A stretch of DNA of 64,000 nt from JALSNL01 sp036479585 (GTDB lineage Bacteria; Bacteroidota; Ignavibacteria; Ignavibacteriales; Melioribacteraceae), in assembly GCA_965224785.1 (NCBI GenBank), contig OZ245062.1:1550001-1614000 (forward strand), written 5' to 3'. This document shows, one piece after another, positions 35,278-44,376 of this stretch. The translations under genes were made by a program, and so were the position numbers. The notes beneath the pieces were generated by a model, which was not told the DNA's origin, made no database searches, and saw only the letters and a list, made by a program, of their open reading frames with translations. Within the stretch, counting starts at the first letter, position 1. The number at the start of each line of letters is the position of its first letter.

Positions 35278-36972
35278 ATGCAAACAATCAAACTATTACT
35301 GTTATCATTACTTCTTACATACCAAATTTCACTTTCTCAAACTATTTATCCCTCAACATTACTTGATAGTATTAGACCTCCACATCATACTATATATTCT
35401 ACTTTGCCAAAACTTAATAATTTGTTAAATGAAGAAAATATTATGAGTTCAAAAATAACTAAACTTAATACTACTTCAAGGTCCGTAATTGATAGTTTAA
35501 TAGTAACGGCAAAAAATGGTGATAAAATCAAGAATAGTTACACCTATAATCCCTTAGGTAAAATTGTAGAACATATAAATGAGAAATGGCAAATCAACAA
35601 ATGGATTAATTCCCAACGTGAAAAATTTATTTTTGAAGAAAAAGGGAAAATTACAAATTTTATTGCAGAGAATTGGGAAGAGAATCAATGGGTTGGAAGC
35701 TTTCAAGAGATAACAACTTATAATCAGAATGATCAGATCACCTTATCCCAGAGGGAGAATTGGAAGAACAATAATTGGGAAATATCTTCACGCTATATTT
35801 ATACTTATGATTCTTTAGGTTACATTTCTATGATAGAATGGGGAGTTCCTAGTGATTCAAATCAATCTGCTTGGAGTGGTAGGGCTATATATAAACGTAA
35901 TTCTAGAGGGAATGTAATTTATCAATTTTCTGAAGTTTGGAACGGTTTTCGATGGCATAATGTAAGTCGCACTTATACTGATTTTGACAGCAGTGATAAA
36001 ATGGTATCACAGCTCTTTGAATATTGGGATAATGCTAATCAAAAATGGATAAATGAAGCTAGAATAAATTTAGAATATAACGAAGATGGAAGAAGGACTA
36101 CATTTGTGGAAGAAAGATGGAGTAATGAACAATGGTTAAATGATAGGAAACATAATTCAATATATAATGAAGATGGTAGGTTAGAAATTACTTTAGAAGA
36201 AAGATGGAGCAATGAAGAATGGGTGAATTATAAAAAATGGGTTAAATCATCTAAATCAAATATTGATTTATCCACTTTTTATAAATGGGAAATAAATAAA
36301 TGGGACAAAACTTATGAGTACAGACACACTTTAAACTCAATGAGACAAATTACAAAACGTGAATATGAGAAGTGGGAAAACATGCAAACGATAATTTATG
36401 AGGAGGTTAATAATACACTTACTGCTAAAGGAGCAAAGTTTAAAGAAGTTGGGAAATACTTGGAAAATGATCAATTAGTAAGAACTTGGCAAAATGATTA
36501 CACGTATGATGATTCTAAAAATTTGATATTGTTTTTGTCTGATGTTGAAAATAAAAGTTTGAATTCCTCAAGAACTTTTGGTATTTATGTTAGAGATCTA
36601 TTTGGAAATTCTTTCAGTGAACAAGGTGCAAAAATAGAATTATTTTATAATTCCTTGACTGATGTAAATGAAGAAGACCAATTCATCAAAGATTTTTCTC
36701 TTTCGCAAAACTACCCAAATCCATTTAATCCTACTACAACTATAAAATACTCCCTTCCCTTTCAACGTGAGATGAAAAGTACGGTAAAAAATGTAACGCT
36801 AAAAGTATATGATATCCTTGGCAAAGAAATAGTAATCTTAGTAAACGAAATACAAAAATCAGGTAATCACCAAGTATCATTCAATGGAAATGATTTGTCA
36901 AGTGGAGTTTATTTTTATCGTTTACAAGCCGGAGAGTTTACAGAAACTAAAAAGCTTTTGTTGATGAAATAA
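35278..36972 (+). CDS. secreted Trp-rich tandem-repeat protein with sorting domain
   Basis: 564 residues. A signal peptide (LLLLSLLLTYQISLSQ) is followed by about eight tandem repeats of roughly 37 residues with the pattern Y-x-x-x-G-x-(8)-E-x-W-x-x-x-x-W, for example ENWEENQWVGSF, ENWKNNNWEISS, ERWSNEQWLNDRK and ERWSNEEWVNYKK. The C-terminal 80 residues are a type IX-like sorting domain (FSLSQNYPNPFNPTTTIKYSLP...SGVYFYRLQAGEF...LLLMK). The repeat recalls YD-type secreted repeats. Function not known; surface attachment is inferred. Confidence 0.8.
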   Translation: MQTIKLLLLSLLLTYQISLSQTIYPSTLLDSIRPPHHTIYSTLPKLNNLLNEENIMSSKITKLNTTSRSVIDSLIVTAKNGDKIKNSYTYNPLGKIVEHINEKWQINKWINSQREKFIFEEKGKITNFIAENWEENQWVGSFQEITTYNQNDQITLSQRENWKNNNWEISSRYIYTYDSLGYISMIEWGVPSDSNQSAWSGRAIYKRNSRGNVIYQFSEVWNGFRWHNVSRTYTDFDSSDKMVSQLFEYWDNANQKWINEARINLEYNEDGRRTTFVEERWSNEQWLNDRKHNSIYNEDGRLEITLEERWSNEEWVNYKKWVKSSKSNIDLSTFYKWEINKWDKTYEYRHTLNSMRQITKREYEKWENMQTIIYEEVNNTLTAKGAKFKEVGKYLENDQLVRTWQNDYTYDDSKNLILFLSDVENKSLNSSRTFGIYVRDLFGNSFSEQGAKIELFYNSLTDVNEEDQFIKDFSLSQNYPNPFNPTTTIKYSLPFQREMKSTVKNVTLKVYDILGKEIVILVNEIQKSGNHQVSFNGNDLSSGVYFYRLQAGEFTETKKLLLMK

Positions 36973-37004
36973 TTATGATTATTTTTCTGAATAAAAATTA
37001 ACCA

Positions 37005-38621
37005 ATGTATAAAAATTACTTCTACTTAGTGAGGTGTGCTTATGAGCTTAACAATTCGCTAAAGAGCAAAACTATTCACGATATTTTTTCACAAGAGAAA
37101 AACATATTATTCCTAAATATTTCAGATGAAGATAATCCACATCAACATTTAGTGATTTCTGCAGATCAAAACTTATCTTATATTCTAGTTAAACAAAATC
37201 ATAACAAGGCAAAAAAGAATTTAATTGATTTTTACAATGAGCTTCTTCCATCAAAAATAGTTTCTGTTTCTGTTGCCACTAATGATAGAATTATAAAAAT
37301 CACGACATCAAACTTTAACTTATATTTTGTTGTTAGAGGAAATAATACAAATATTTTTCTTGAAGATAATTCTAAGAAAATTATTCCTTTCACTAATTCA
37401 ATTCTTGATGTACAAAAAATTATTGCTAAAACAGAATTTCAAAACAAATTAGAATTCAGTTTCAATAAATTAAATAGCACTTCACAAATCTCCGAACTTT
37501 CAAGTTCTTATCCACAAATAATTAAAGAAATTAAATTAGAATTAGAAAAAAGAATTGAGAAAGATAATTCTGTTAACCTAATAATTTACTTGAATTCTAT
37601 TATCAATGAAATGTTCACTTCTCAAATATCTGTTGGATATTTGGATGAATTAAACAAAGTGATATTTTCTCCGAATAATTTCAGTATTCTTAATAACATC
37701 AATGATATCAGCACATTCACAGCTTTTAACGATTCACTACAAAAATATCTAATTCTATATTACACACATAAGAAGAAGAATGGAATAAAAAAAGAAATTG
37801 AGAAGTATTTGCATAGTGAACTTGCAAAACTTTCCAAAAAGCTTAGCAAACTTAAGGTAAGAGTAGATGAAGGTTCAAAGGAAGAACAATATAAATTATT
37901 TGCTAACTTGTTACAAATGAATAGGAATAAAATTCAGAAAGGTTTGGATTTTGTTACTGTTACAGATTACTCGACGAACAAAGAAGTAAAAATAAAACTA
38001 AACAATAAATTTTCTGCCAGTAAAAATATTGATAAGTATTTCGAGAAATCACGTGATGAAAAGATAAACTATCAAAAATCAAAAGAGTTATTTAGTTTTA
38101 CAAAACTCAAATATGATAAATTGTTAAAACATCAAAAAACATTAGATGATACAGAGGATACAAAAGAGTTAGAAGAAATTCATAAAGAAGTTATTCCGAA
38201 TAAGACTAAAATAATTAAAATGGAAACCGGATTAAAGTTTAAGTATTGGCATTATTTAATTGATGATAAATATCATGTTTATATTGGCAGAGATAGTAAG
38301 AGCAATGATTACTTATCAATTAAATTTGCTAAGCAAAATGACTACTGGTTTCATGCTAGAGGTTTGCCAGGTTCTCATGTAGTTCTAAGAGTTGACAATG
38401 TTAAAGAAGGAGTTCCAAAAGATATAATTAAAAAGGCTGCTTCCCTTTCAGCATTTTATAGTAAAGCAAAAACTGCTGGATCTGCATCTGTGTCATATAC
38501 TTTTGCTAAATTTGTACATAAGAAAAAAGGTATGACCCCAGGCAAAGTGTTATTATCAAAAGAGAAAACTTTGTTAGTTAAACCAGGCATTCCCAAAAAT
38601 TGTGAACTAATAAGTGAGTGA
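37005..38621 (+). CDS. rqcH: NFACT-domain ribosome quality control protein RqcH
   Basis: 538 residues. It follows the NFACT layout: an N-terminal domain (about 1-200, YLVRCAYELNNSL...HLVISADQNLSYIL), a coiled coil (about 255-300 and 340-400, KKEIEKYLHSELAKLSKKLSKLKVRV), and a C-terminal NFACT-R/DUF814 domain with YHVYIGRDSKSNDYLSIKFA, DYWFHARGLPGSHVVLR and a final LVKPGIP. Homologues bind the obstructed 50S subunit and add C-terminal Ala tails. In older annotations it is called fibronectin-binding protein. Confidence 0.88.
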   Translation: MYKNYFYLVRCAYELNNSLKSKTIHDIFSQEKNILFLNISDEDNPHQHLVISADQNLSYILVKQNHNKAKKNLIDFYNELLPSKIVSVSVATNDRIIKITTSNFNLYFVVRGNNTNIFLEDNSKKIIPFTNSILDVQKIIAKTEFQNKLEFSFNKLNSTSQISELSSSYPQIIKEIKLELEKRIEKDNSVNLIIYLNSIINEMFTSQISVGYLDELNKVIFSPNNFSILNNINDISTFTAFNDSLQKYLILYYTHKKKNGIKKEIEKYLHSELAKLSKKLSKLKVRVDEGSKEEQYKLFANLLQMNRNKIQKGLDFVTVTDYSTNKEVKIKLNNKFSASKNIDKYFEKSRDEKINYQKSKELFSFTKLKYDKLLKHQKTLDDTEDTKELEEIHKEVIPNKTKIIKMETGLKFKYWHYLIDDKYHVYIGRDSKSNDYLSIKFAKQNDYWFHARGLPGSHVVLRVDNVKEGVPKDIIKKAASLSAFYSKAKTAGSASVSYTFAKFVHKKKGMTPGKVLLSKEKTLLVKPGIPKNCELISE

Positions 38622-38670
38622 TTTTAATGTAGCTTAGATTGCTTGCAATCTGACGAATAATAAACTGAAT

Positions 38671-38693
38671 AGATTGCAATAGCAATCTATTCT
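38671..38693. repeat. short perfect palindrome after rqcH
   Basis: GAATAGATTGC is answered by GCAATCTATTC around AATA, giving an 11-base-pair hairpin; a related AGATTGCTTGCAATCT lies about 30 bases upstream. No T-tract follows, so it is more likely a repeat than a terminator. Confidence 0.5.
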
Positions 38694-38712
38694 ACAAACA
38701 ACAATAAGTTAA

Positions 38713-39222
38713 ATGAAACAAAAAATATCATATAAAAAAATACTTTCCATATTATCTTTCTCAATTTTACTTGGGTTAGTTTACAACACCTTTTCGGTTA
38801 ACGGAATAAACCTTATAAGAACAGAAAGCAAAATAGATATGCTTAAAAGCATTGATATCATTGGCGTTGAAGACACAAGTAAATCAATGAAAGCGATTAC
38901 CTTAGCACAAGCACTGCAATTATTAGAAAACGAAAACTCAGTTTTTGTTGATTCACGTGATAAGTGGGATTTTGCAGATGCTCATATTAAAGGAGCAATT
39001 AATATTCCTCAATATTCTTTTGAGCCAAATGTTACTGATATATCTTCATTAACCAAAGAAAATATTATTGTCATCTATTGTGGTGGCGATGATTGTAATA
39101 TGAGCAAACGCTTAACCGAACAATTCTTAAATTTAGGTTATTCTAAAACCTACGTTTATCTTGGCGGAATTACTGAATGGATGGAAGCAAAACTACCAAC
39201 AGAAACTAGTGAGTTGAAATGA
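38713..39222 (+). CDS. membrane-anchored rhodanese-domain protein
   Basis: 169 residues. An N-terminal hydrophobic segment (ILSILSFSILLGLVYNTF) suggests export or anchoring. The rhodanese domain covers about 60-169: LAQALQLLENENSVFVDSRDKWDFADAHIKGAINIPQ, then the active-site Cys in IVIYCGGDDCNMSKRL, and VYLGGITEWMEAKLP. It would carry sulfur or redox-active thiols in the periplasm. It overlaps the following DoxX-like gene by 4 bases. Confidence 0.87.
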   Translation: MKQKISYKKILSILSFSILLGLVYNTFSVNGINLIRTESKIDMLKSIDIIGVEDTSKSMKAITLAQALQLLENENSVFVDSRDKWDFADAHIKGAINIPQYSFEPNVTDISSLTKENIIVIYCGGDDCNMSKRLTEQFLNLGYSKTYVYLGGITEWMEAKLPTETSELK

Positions 39223-39671
39223 ATAAAAAAACTCTGATTAGTTATGCAATTGCAATTGTACGACTTTACATTGCCTTAGTTTTTATTTTAAGTGGGTTAG
39301 ATAAAATAAATGATCTTGCTGCTTTTTCTGATGCAATTGAAAACTACAAATTACTTCCTCTAGAATTAGTAAATATTTTTGCAATTATTATTCCTTGGGT
39401 TGAAGTTGTAGCCGGAGCAATACTTTTATTTGGAATTTTCATTAAAGAAAATTCCGTTATCATTTTTTCTTTGTTGGCTGTCTTTACATTAGCAGTATTG
39501 TTAGCTGTTGTACAAGGACTTAATATTGATTGTGGTTGCCAAGGTACATCACAAGGTCAACAAGTTGGGATACAAAAATTGATGGAGAATACCATTCTTT
39601 TAATAGCAATATACTTGGGAATTAAATTCCCAAGACAAAAACTTACCTTTTTGAATTCCTCTAGATTGTGA
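39219..39671 (+). CDS. DoxX/MauE-type membrane protein
   Basis: 150 residues with four hydrophobic segments, matching the DoxX/MauE fold: VRLYIALVFILSGLDKINDLAAF at the start, then VVAGAILLFGIFIKE, and a conserved Cys pair in NIDCGCQGTS before the last helix. MauE-type proteins act in thiol redox or disulfide handling, which fits the co-transcribed rhodanese. It overlaps its neighbours at both ends by 3-4 bases. Confidence 0.85.
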   Translation: MNKKTLISYAIAIVRLYIALVFILSGLDKINDLAAFSDAIENYKLLPLELVNIFAIIIPWVEVVAGAILLFGIFIKENSVIIFSLLAVFTLAVLLAVVQGLNIDCGCQGTSQGQQVGIQKLMENTILLIAIYLGIKFPRQKLTFLNSSRL

Positions 39672-40699
39672 TTGATGATAAATTAAATATTAAGAAAATA
39701 TTAATTATCAAATTTCGTGGCATTGGTGATGTTGTTCTCTCCACAATAATTTTGGATTCGCTTAAACACAATTTCCCTAATGCACATATTGATTATTTAG
39801 TAGATAGTCCAAGCGATCAATTTTTGAAACCATTAGAAATTGTAGATGAAACAATAGTTTACAAAAAAAAAGGACTGACTCAAAAGATTAAACTTTTTCA
39901 AAAAGTAAGGAATAATAAATATGATATTATTTTCGATTTTTTTGCAAATCCATTTTCTGCACAATTAACTTATTATTCTGGAGCAAAATATAGAGCCGGC
40001 TTCCCTTATAAAGGTAGGAAGTATGCCTATAACTTAATTGGACCTGAAGAAAGAAATAAATTTCATGCTGCTGAACTTCATCTTGAAATGTTAAGATTGA
40101 TAAACTTAGAGCTTGAGAATAAATTTCTGTATTTTGGAATTCCTCAAAAAGATTTGTCTTTTGCAAACAATTATTTTAGTTCTTACTTTAGTAGTGATGA
40201 CAATGTGATTGCCATTTCGCCTAGTGGTGGCTGGGCTTCTAAGAAATGCGAGCCAAATGTATTTGCGCAAATTGCTGATGAAATTGTTAAAAGATATAAA
40301 GTTAAAATATTAATTCTTTGGGGTCCTGAAGATAAGCTTGAAGCTGAAGAAATTACAAATAAAATGAATGGGAATTTTACACTCGCTCCTAAGACATCAA
40401 TTACAGAAATGGGAGCAATAATTAAGAATTGCAAAATCTTAATTGCTAATGATAGCGGACCAATGCACATATCAACGGCTGTGGGAACTGCTACACTTAG
40501 CTTGCACGGTCCGACAAGTCCGCATTTACAAGGACCATTTGGGGCTAAGCACACTTGGGTTAGAAACGAACTTCTTGATTGTATAGAATGTAATTTGTTA
40601 GAGTGTAATAAAAATCACGAATGTTTTACTGAACTTAATGTAAATTTTGTATTAGATAAATTTGAAGAATTAAAAACTAAAAATAATTTATGGATTTAA
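39668..40699 (+). CDS. glycosyltransferase family 9 (heptosyltransferase-like), first copy
   Basis: 343 residues, GT-B fold. N-terminal IKFRGIGDVVLSTIILDSLKHNFPNAHIDYLVD and C-terminal nucleotide-sugar site IANDSGPMHISTAVGTATLSLHGPTSP are typical of ADP-heptose:LPS transferases. It should act at the cytoplasmic face of the inner membrane in lipopolysaccharide core or glycan assembly. The GTG start overlaps the preceding stop (GTGA). A Cys-rich tail LLDCIECNLLECNKNHECF resembles those seen in other family members. Confidence 0.88.
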   Translation: MIDDKLNIKKILIIKFRGIGDVVLSTIILDSLKHNFPNAHIDYLVDSPSDQFLKPLEIVDETIVYKKKGLTQKIKLFQKVRNNKYDIIFDFFANPFSAQLTYYSGAKYRAGFPYKGRKYAYNLIGPEERNKFHAAELHLEMLRLINLELENKFLYFGIPQKDLSFANNYFSSYFSSDDNVIAISPSGGWASKKCEPNVFAQIADEIVKRYKVKILILWGPEDKLEAEEITNKMNGNFTLAPKTSITEMGAIIKNCKILIANDSGPMHISTAVGTATLSLHGPTSPHLQGPFGAKHTWVRNELLDCIECNLLECNKNHECFTELNVNFVLDKFEELKTKNNLWI

Positions 40700-41781
40700 A
40701 GCAAATTGAAATATTTTTCAGAAAGCTAGCATTGAAGATTTTTCTGAACTTCAAATCTGTTAAGGAAGAAACTAACAAAATAGTTTTAGATGAAAAATCT
40801 AAAGTTTTAATTTTAAGACTTAACAAAATAGGAGATGCTCTTGCTACTACTCCCTTGATAAGTCTTTTGAAAGAAAAAACAAATTGCGAAATAACGATCT
40901 TAGCAGATACAAAAAATCATTTTATTTTTGATAACAACCAAAATGTTACAATGGTAATTATATTTGACAAGAAAAAATTGGGAATTGGTGGTACATCCAA
41001 GTTATTAAATGCAAACGATTTTGATGTTATTATTGACTCTCATAGTGATGTTTCAACAACTCTTAGTTTTCTTGTTGGTCTATCCAATGCAAAGTATAAA
41101 GTGGCTCTTAGAAAAAACAATCGAAAATTATTCACTCATTCTATTGAGAGTAAAACTGACATACATATAATTGATGAAGTTCTATTATTAGCAGAAATTT
41201 TTAATTTTGAACATACAAAAGAAAATACTAAGATTGAGTATAACCCAAGTATAGAAGCACGACAAGCAGTAGTTGATTTTATTATTGAAAATAAATTAGA
41301 TAGAACCAAACCTCTTGTTGGAATAAATATTTCTGCCGGAAGTAACTCTAGATATTGGGGAACTGATAGATTTAATAGATTAGTTAAGTATTTAGAAAAT
41401 TATGATATTGAAATTATTATTCTTCACTCGCCAAAAGATACAGAAAGAGCTTTAAGAATTTCAAGAAAAAACAGTACAGTTTTTAGTGATAAAAGCTTTG
41501 ATGAATTTACATCAATGATTTATGAGTTAGATTTTTTATTTACGCCGGATACATCAGCAGTCCAACTTGCATCATCAAAAAAAACACCAATGTTTATTTT
41601 ATATGTACACAAAGCCACAGCTAAAAAATGGTGTCCATATAATTCAGCTTATGATTGTGCGATAATTGAAGATGAAAATTTTGCAAGACTTTCTTTTGGT
41701 AGAGTCCTTAACAGTTTCGTCTCATTTTTTGATAATTTTTATAAAGAACACAATGGACAAGAAACGTTAGACGAAAAATGA
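40690..41781 (+). CDS. glycosyltransferase family 9 (heptosyltransferase-like), second copy
   Basis: 363 residues. It shares the GT9 pattern with the gene before it: VLILRLNKIGDALATTPLISLLKEK and the later LFTPDTSAVQLASSKKTPMFIL, but the site is less canonical. It overlaps the first GT9 gene by 10 bases and ends the rhodanese-DoxX-GT9-GT9 operon. Paired GT9 enzymes often add successive sugars; the substrates are unknown. Confidence 0.85.
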   Translation: MDLKQIEIFFRKLALKIFLNFKSVKEETNKIVLDEKSKVLILRLNKIGDALATTPLISLLKEKTNCEITILADTKNHFIFDNNQNVTMVIIFDKKKLGIGGTSKLLNANDFDVIIDSHSDVSTTLSFLVGLSNAKYKVALRKNNRKLFTHSIESKTDIHIIDEVLLLAEIFNFEHTKENTKIEYNPSIEARQAVVDFIIENKLDRTKPLVGINISAGSNSRYWGTDRFNRLVKYLENYDIEIIILHSPKDTERALRISRKNSTVFSDKSFDEFTSMIYELDFLFTPDTSAVQLASSKKTPMFILYVHKATAKKWCPYNSAYDCAIIEDENFARLSFGRVLNSFVSFFDNFYKEHNGQETLDEK

Positions 41782-41790
41782 AAGAAGTAG

Positions 41791-41824
41791 AAAAAAATAT
41801 CCTATACCTCAGAAAAATAGGATA
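41791..41824 (-). terminator. intrinsic terminator for the minus-strand barrel gene
   Basis: Read on the minus strand, TATCCTAT pairs with ATAGGATA around an 11-base loop and is followed by seven T. It lies between two convergent genes and serves the minus-strand outer-membrane gene that ends at 41840. Confidence 0.65.
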
Positions 41825-41839
41825 CTCTGATAACATTAA

Positions 41840-42421
41840 TTAAAAGCCATAGTTAAAACCTAAAAACAGTCTACTATAAAACGCATTTGTATCTTCACTA
41901 TACAGAACTTGCATAAAAGTCACATCAATAGATAATTGCTCATTTATTTTGTTTCTAATACCTAATCCCGCTGAGATACCAAATCCAAACATTTTTTTTT
42001 CATATTCTTCTTTAAATATTCTAACATCTGTAAAACGACCATTCATTTTTTCATTACGCCACTTAATAATTCGTCCGAATATTTTTGAAATCTCAAGTGT
42101 AAAAAATGGTAGTATAGTCTTACTACCAAAAGCAAAATAATTTAATCCTAAATTTAATGGAACTAATGCAACATTATTTAGAAAATTATTTGATTGACCA
42201 TAAATAATCTCACCACCACTTATATAAACATTTATTTTATTACGAATCTTATAATTTAAGATTAAATTATATCTAACTCCATGTTTTCCATAACCATTAA
42301 CAAAAATAAACGGAGAAGGAGAAACTATCCCACCACTATAACCAACAGAAAATTTATTTTGGGAATGAATACTAGTTGTAAATACTAGGCTCAAAAATAA
42401 TAGTGCGAATGTCTTTTTCAT
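41840..42421 (-). CDS. predicted outer-membrane beta-barrel protein
   Basis: 193 residues: signal peptide (FALLFLSLVFTTSIHSQ), alternating hydrophobic strands with glycine turns (KFSVGYSGGIVSPSPFIFVNGYG, FGFGISAGLGIRNK) and a terminal aromatic (FLGFNYGF), as in small barrels. No family-specific motif was recognised. It stands alone between convergent and divergent neighbours. Confidence 0.6.
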   Translation of the reverse strand: MKKTFALLFLSLVFTTSIHSQNKFSVGYSGGIVSPSPFIFVNGYGKHGVRYNLILNYKIRNKINVYISGGEIIYGQSNNFLNNVALVPLNLGLNYFAFGSKTILPFFTLEISKIFGRIIKWRNEKMNGRFTDVRIFKEEYEKKMFGFGISAGLGIRNKINEQLSIDVTFMQVLYSEDTNAFYSRLFLGFNYGF

Positions 42422-42511
42422 TTTATATATTTTATTAACTTAAGCAAGTAAAATATAGAAAAGAAAATGAGATGAAAGGATGATTTACAATTCAATTGTT
42501 CAAACTGAAAT

Positions 42512-43342
42512 ATGAATTCCATAAAACTTAATGCTCCAGCAAAAATAAATTTAGGACTGAACATTGTTGCAAAACGTGATGATGGCTTTCATAATCTTGA
42601 AACATTTTTCTATCCTATAAAATCTTTATGTGATGAAATATCAATAAGTAAAGCAAATTCATTTTCATTTTCTTCTAACAACAAACTACTTCAACTAGAA
42701 AAGAATAACTTAATTACTTCTGCACATAGTTTATTAGAAGAGTATTCCAATAGAAAGATGAATGTCAAAATTCATCTTGCTAAAAATATCCCCATAGGCG
42801 CGGGACTTGGTGGCGGAAGTTCAGATGCTGCTACAACATTGGTAGGTTTGAATAAACTGTTTGACTTAAATATTAAATCCATAGAGTTAATTAAGTTAGC
42901 ACTTACTCTTGGTTCGGATGTTCCCTTCTTCATTAGAGGACAAGCTGCTGTTGGGAAATCTAGAGGAGAAATTTTAGAGTATTCCAACTTAATAATTAAT
43001 AATTCAATTCTTGTTGTTAATCCAGGCATTCACATTTCAACAAAAGAGGCTTTTAGCAATATAATACCTAAGTCAAGTGGTTTTGATTATAACTATTTTG
43101 TACAATCTTCAGAAATTGATTTTGCTTTTCTTAAAGAAAGGTTGACAAACAATTTTGAGAAATATGTATTTGAGAAATATCCAACTATAAAAAATATTAA
43201 AGAAAAAATGTATAAATCGGGAGCATTGTTTTCACTAATGAGTGGAACTGGCTCAACTGTTTACGGAATATTTAATTCAAAATCAGAAGCTCAAAATTGC
43301 TCTGATTCATTTCCAAAAGAATACTTAAAAATAATAGTATGA
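42512..43342 (+). CDS. ispE: 4-diphosphocytidyl-2-C-methyl-D-erythritol kinase
   Basis: 276 residues, GHMP kinase. It phosphorylates CDP-ME in the MEP isoprenoid pathway. N-terminal LNAPAKINLGLNIVAKRDDGFHNLET is diagnostic, with the ATP loop IPIGAGLGGGSSDAAT and LGSDVPFFIRG; the third motif SGTGSTVYGIF is near the end. It overlaps the next gene by 4 bases. Confidence 0.96.
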   Translation: MNSIKLNAPAKINLGLNIVAKRDDGFHNLETFFYPIKSLCDEISISKANSFSFSSNNKLLQLEKNNLITSAHSLLEEYSNRKMNVKIHLAKNIPIGAGLGGGSSDAATTLVGLNKLFDLNIKSIELIKLALTLGSDVPFFIRGQAAVGKSRGEILEYSNLIINNSILVVNPGIHISTKEAFSNIIPKSSGFDYNYFVQSSEIDFAFLKERLTNNFEKYVFEKYPTIKNIKEKMYKSGALFSLMSGTGSTVYGIFNSKSEAQNCSDSFPKEYLKIIV

Positions 43343-44343
43343 GAACTAGCAGCACATCAGATGAACAAATAAAGCTAAAGGTAAATGCCGCTTGGCTTTC
43401 TTTAGTTATCGGACTTATTTTATTCGGTGTAAAAATGTTTGCTTTCTTTCTTACGGATTCTAAAGCAATATTTTCCGATGCAATCGAATCCGTTGTTCAT
43501 ATTGTTGCTACTATGGTTGCTCTTTATAGTATTATTTTAAGCTCTAAACCAGCAGATAAATCTCACCTATATGGACATGGAAATATTGAATACTTTTCTG
43601 CTGGCATTGAAGGATTATTAATAATTCTTGCAGCAATAACAATTTTTTATTTTTCCATTTTGGATTTACTTGGTTCACCTCAACCAAAAGAATTAGATTA
43701 TGGTACTACCCTAATTGCATTTGCCGGAGTTGTAAATTTAGTCTTGGGATTACATTTAATCAAAACCGGAAAGAAAACAAATTCAATTGCATTAGTTGCA
43801 GATGGTAAACATATTCTCACCGATTCATACACAAGCATAGGAATTGTTATTGGATTGCTAATTGTACTTGCAACCGATTTGCATATTATTGATCCTATCA
43901 TCGCAATAATTGTTGCATTCAATATTATTTATACGGGTTACAATTTAATTAGAGAGTCGATTGGTGGGTTGATGATGGAAACCGATGAGGATCTTTTATT
44001 GCACATAACAAAAGTTTTCAATAAGCATAGAGAGCCTTATATCATTGATGTTCACCAATTAAGGTTTTGGAAATCGGCAGAAAAAGTTTTTATAGATTTT
44101 CATTTAACACTTCCCTTTTATTATAATGTTAAACAATCACATAACATAGAAGAAAAAATAACAGAACAATTTGAAAATGAAATTACTAGTTCCGAAGTTA
44201 GAATTCATTTCGATTTTTGTGAAAGTGATTTATGTAAATTTTGTAATATTGAATCTTGTGATGAACGAAAAAAAGATTACTCACAAGAAAAGAAATGGGA
44301 TAGTGATAAACTTATTGAAGGACCGGTAAATAATTTAAACTGA
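43339..44343 (+). CDS. cation diffusion facilitator (CDF) metal exporter
   Basis: 334 residues. About six membrane helices in the first 210 residues, with the metal-site motifs SDAIESVVHIV and HGNIEYFSAGIEG, and HILTDSYTSIGIVIG. A cytoplasmic C-terminal domain follows (HQLRFWKSAEKVFIDFHLTLP). The tail is Cys/His-bearing (CESDLCKFCNIESCDE), which may bind metal. It exports Zn2+, Fe2+ or similar ions by proton antiport; the metal is not determined. Confidence 0.92.
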   Translation: MRTSSTSDEQIKLKVNAAWLSLVIGLILFGVKMFAFFLTDSKAIFSDAIESVVHIVATMVALYSIILSSKPADKSHLYGHGNIEYFSAGIEGLLIILAAITIFYFSILDLLGSPQPKELDYGTTLIAFAGVVNLVLGLHLIKTGKKTNSIALVADGKHILTDSYTSIGIVIGLLIVLATDLHIIDPIIAIIVAFNIIYTGYNLIRESIGGLMMETDEDLLLHITKVFNKHREPYIIDVHQLRFWKSAEKVFIDFHLTLPFYYNVKQSHNIEEKITEQFENEITSSEVRIHFDFCESDLCKFCNIESCDERKKDYSQEKKWDSDKLIEGPVNNLN

Positions 44344-44376
44344 AAATCAAAGTAGAACTAAAATTAAATCAGTTTA

